Below, piece after piece: positions 62,448 through 64,000 of a stretch of 64,000 nt of DNA; within the stretch, counting starts at the first letter, position 1; each line of letters opens with the position of its first letter. The notes beneath the pieces are model-generated. The model did no database searches and was not told the DNA's origin. It worked only from the letters and a program-made list of their open reading frames with translations. The stretch is from Comamonadaceae bacterium (GTDB lineage Bacteria > Pseudomonadota > Gammaproteobacteria > Burkholderiales > Burkholderiaceae_C): contig JAIXOM010000018.1 of NCBI GenBank assembly GCA_027486755.1, positions 117,789 through 181,788 on the forward strand. The letters are read 5' to 3'. The position numbers were made by a program, and so were the translations under genes.

Positions 62448-63074
62448 TCAGCCCTTGGCGCCGATCTTGGACTCCTGGCCATTCAGAAGCTTGGCGATGT
62501 TCTGCCGGTGCCGCCAAATCAGCAGCGCACCCATGAGCACCAACATGATCATCACCGAGCGGTCGGCATACCAAAGCCCCCGGTCGCCCAGCATGTAAAG
62601 CACAGGCGCGGCCAGAGCGCTGATCAGCGCCGACAGCGATGAATAACGGGTGAAATAAGCCACCAGCAGCCAGCTCAACAGCACCGCCAGGCCCAGGGCC
62701 CAGTGCACTCCGAAGAGCACCCCGGCGGCGGTGGCCACGCCCTTGCCGCCGGCGAACCTGAAAAACACTGGGAACAGGTGGCCGAAAAATGCAGCCAGGC
62801 CGACCAGGGCCACTGCCGCGTCGCCCAGACCATAGGACGCGCCCTGCCACTGCACCCAGGCCACAGGAGCCCAGCCCTTGACCCCGTCGAGCAGCAGGGT
62901 CAACACCGCCGCCGCCTTGTTGCCCGAGCGAAGGACATTGGTCGCGCCCGGGTTCTTGCTGCCATAGCTGCGTGGATCGCTCAGGCCCATCAGGCGGCTG
63001 ACGATCACCGCAAAAGACAGGGATCCGATCAGGTAGGCGAACACGGTCGCCACAAGAAGATAGACAGGGGTCAC
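62448..63074 (-). CDS. plsY: Glycerol-3-phosphate acyltransferase PlsY
   Basis: A 208-residue inner-membrane enzyme (DUF205) that uses acyl-phosphate to acylate glycerol 3-phosphate in phospholipid synthesis. Five or more helices are visible together with the family motifs GSLSFAVIVSRLMGL, DPRSYGSKNPGATNVLR, LVGLAAFFGHLFPVFFRF and GGKGVATAAGVLFG. Confidence 0.94.
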   Translation of the reverse strand: MTPVYLLVATVFAYLIGSLSFAVIVSRLMGLSDPRSYGSKNPGATNVLRSGNKAAAVLTLLLDGVKGWAPVAWVQWQGASYGLGDAAVALVGLAAFFGHLFPVFFRFAGGKGVATAAGVLFGVHWALGLAVLLSWLLVAYFTRYSSLSALISALAAPVLYMLGDRGLWYADRSVMIMLVLMGALLIWRHRQNIAKLLNGQESKIGAKG

Positions 63075-63083
63075 GGGACAGTC

Positions 63084-63575
63084 TTATTTGTCGATGGCGC
63101 ACTGGACAGACTGGGCGCCGAGCTTTTGAACACACACCTGCGGATCGATGCCGACCAAAAATCCTCGCCGACCGCCGTTGATGGCGATTTTAGGCAGGCT
63201 CAGAATAGACGCCTCGATGTACACCGGCATCGCCCGCCGGGTGCCAAATGGCGAGGTGCCGCCCACCAGATAGCCGCTGTGACGCTGCGCCACCTCGACC
63301 GCGCAGGGCTCGACCCGCTTGGCGCCGATCTGCCGTGCCAGGTTCTTGGTCGAGACCTGCCGGTTGCCGTGCATCAGCACGATCAGGGGCGCGCCGTCCT
63401 GGTCCTGCATGACCAGGGTCTTGACCACGCTCAAGGGATCGAGCCCAAGGACTTTGGCGCTGTGCTCAGCGCCGCCATGCTCCAGGTACTCATAGGGATG
63501 CTCGGTGTAAGCAACCCCATGATCGCGCAGCCACTGGGTGGCCGGAGTTTGGCTGATGGATGCGACCTTGGCCAT
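63084..63575 (-). CDS. ybaK: Cys-tRNA(Pro)/Cys-tRNA(Cys) deacylase YbaK
   Basis: A 163-residue trans-editing protein of the YbaK/EbsC type that hydrolyses misacylated Cys-tRNA(Pro). It has TPATQWLRDHGVAYTEHPYEY, the conserved KTLVMQD, LARQIGAKRVEP and GYLVGGTSPFGTRRAMPVYIE. The ATG 63575 is preferred to a TTG two codons upstream. It is 9 bp upstream of plsY, so both are probably co-transcribed. Confidence 0.93.
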   Translation of the reverse strand: MAKVASISQTPATQWLRDHGVAYTEHPYEYLEHGGAEHSAKVLGLDPLSVVKTLVMQDQDGAPLIVLMHGNRQVSTKNLARQIGAKRVEPCAVEVAQRHSGYLVGGTSPFGTRRAMPVYIEASILSLPKIAINGGRRGFLVGIDPQVCVQKLGAQSVQCAIDK

Positions 63576-63596
63576 GCTCAACGGGGTAGCCAGAGC

Positions 63597-63741
63597 TCAG
63601 ACCGCCGGATCACGCAGTTCCCAACGAATCTCATCGATGGCCTTGAGCACCTCGGGCGAGTGCGTGGTCAACAATCGCATGCGAGGTGGGCTCGTCAACC
63701 TGCTCGCCAAAAGTCATGGTGCCCAGGGGGATCAGGTTCAT
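63597..63741 (-). pseudogene. Deleted remnant of a Tas-like aldo/keto reductase
   Basis: The minus-strand frame from ATG 63741 reads MNLIPLGTMTFGEQVDEPTS and then HAIVDHALARG, the start of Tas-family aldo/keto reductases, with a short internal loss before TMTFGEQ. A second frame in the same stretch gives LLTTHSPEVLKAIDEIRWEL and RDPAV before a stop at 63597, the usual Tas C terminus. About 300 central codons are missing and the two ends overlap out of frame, so no enzyme can be made. It sits 21 bp upstream of ybaK. Confidence 0.75.
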
Positions 63742-64000
63742 GAGTATCTATCTAAGTGATGGGTTGGTCGGGCAGTTTAAGGCTAGGCAGGGCTACCCGT
63801 ACAAGGGCCAGGGAAGCGGCTGGCGCATCGGGCCTAGCTCCGCGGCTGTCCCCCGCCTCGGCTGGCGCCTCGGCTCCTCCTTGATGCCGCTGCGCCAGGC
63901 CCGACGCACCGGCCGGGGGTCAACGCTGCAAAGGCCTAAGGCGGCGCCCCGTTCGGTAAGCGGCACTGATACGTAGGCCATCTACACAGCGAGCGGAGCG
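63742..64000. other. Window end without a supported gene
   Basis: 259 bp beyond the aldo/keto reductase remnant. A 62-codon open frame on the minus strand (63793-63981) is Arg/Pro-rich and shows no domain; I do not accept it as a gene. No repeat or RNA structure stands out. Confidence 0.4.

Noticed and set aside
63793..63981. 62-codon minus-strand frame near the window end
   Set aside because: Arg/Pro-rich composition typical of non-coding frames, no ribosome site and no domain.

Overview
The window looks like chromosome of a G+C-rich betaproteobacterium of the Burkholderiales, most likely Comamonadaceae. The basis is the orphan Bug-type tripartite-tricarboxylate binding proteins, the block metZ-purF-cvpA-SPOR-folC, the pair pcm-rhodanese next to tolC and waaA, and a LivM-LivG fusion. 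There is no rRNA, prophage, intact insertion sequence or CRISPR array.

Layout. (1) 1-12.1 kb is envelope and housekeeping: an RND pump (adaptor cut by the window edge, then permease), pcm, rhodanese and a TolC-type channel, facing the LPS genes waaA and waaC and a phosphomannomutase/phosphoglucomutase; then ogt and an EamA permease. (2) 12.2-46.9 kb is a catabolic island. A leftward operon (20573 to 12579) carries LLM monooxygenase, flavin reductase, acyl-CoA ligase, cyclase-family hydrolase, class III CoA-transferase, Bug protein, thiolase-fold protein and DUF35 protein. Rightward come a cupin-like protein, an IclR regulator, a second Bug protein, a nitronate-monooxygenase-family protein, a crotonase and a NUDIX hydrolase. 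A VapBC pair and a GST follow. A leftward branched-chain/aromatic-acid type ABC transporter (livK-H-MG-F) is divergent from a 65-residue protein plus a PaaK-like ligase. A 13-gene leftward operon (46764 to 34563) encodes a Baeyer-Villiger monooxygenase, four SDRs, a CoA-transferase, an ABM-domain protein, 2-oxoacid dehydrogenase E1alpha/E1beta/E2, two thiolase-fold proteins and a DUF35 protein. (3) 47-64 kb returns to housekeeping: class V aminotransferase, MBL hydrolase, tRNA-Asp/Glu/Ala, gltX, metZ, purF, cvpA, SPOR protein, folC, ppnP, argG, murB, yajQ, plsY, ybaK and the wreck of a Tas-like aldo/keto reductase.

The main discovery candidate is regulatory and metabolic. The promoter regions of four transcription units of the island carry the same palindrome, TTTC-N8-GAAA (five full copies, usually with a second full or half copy 19-20 bp away). 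One copy lies between the IclR gene and its downstream operon. I infer one IclR-controlled regulon that imports and degrades one class of compound: CoA activation by ligases or CoA-transferases, oxygenation by LLM and Baeyer-Villiger enzymes, SDR oxidation, and C-C cleavage by thiolase-fold/DUF35 pairs. All three thiolase-fold proteins lack the nucleophilic cysteine, which fits retro-aldolases of the Ltp2-ChsH2 kind better than true thiolases. The substrate cannot be read from sequence; an alicyclic or terpenoid-like ketone or acid is a guess.
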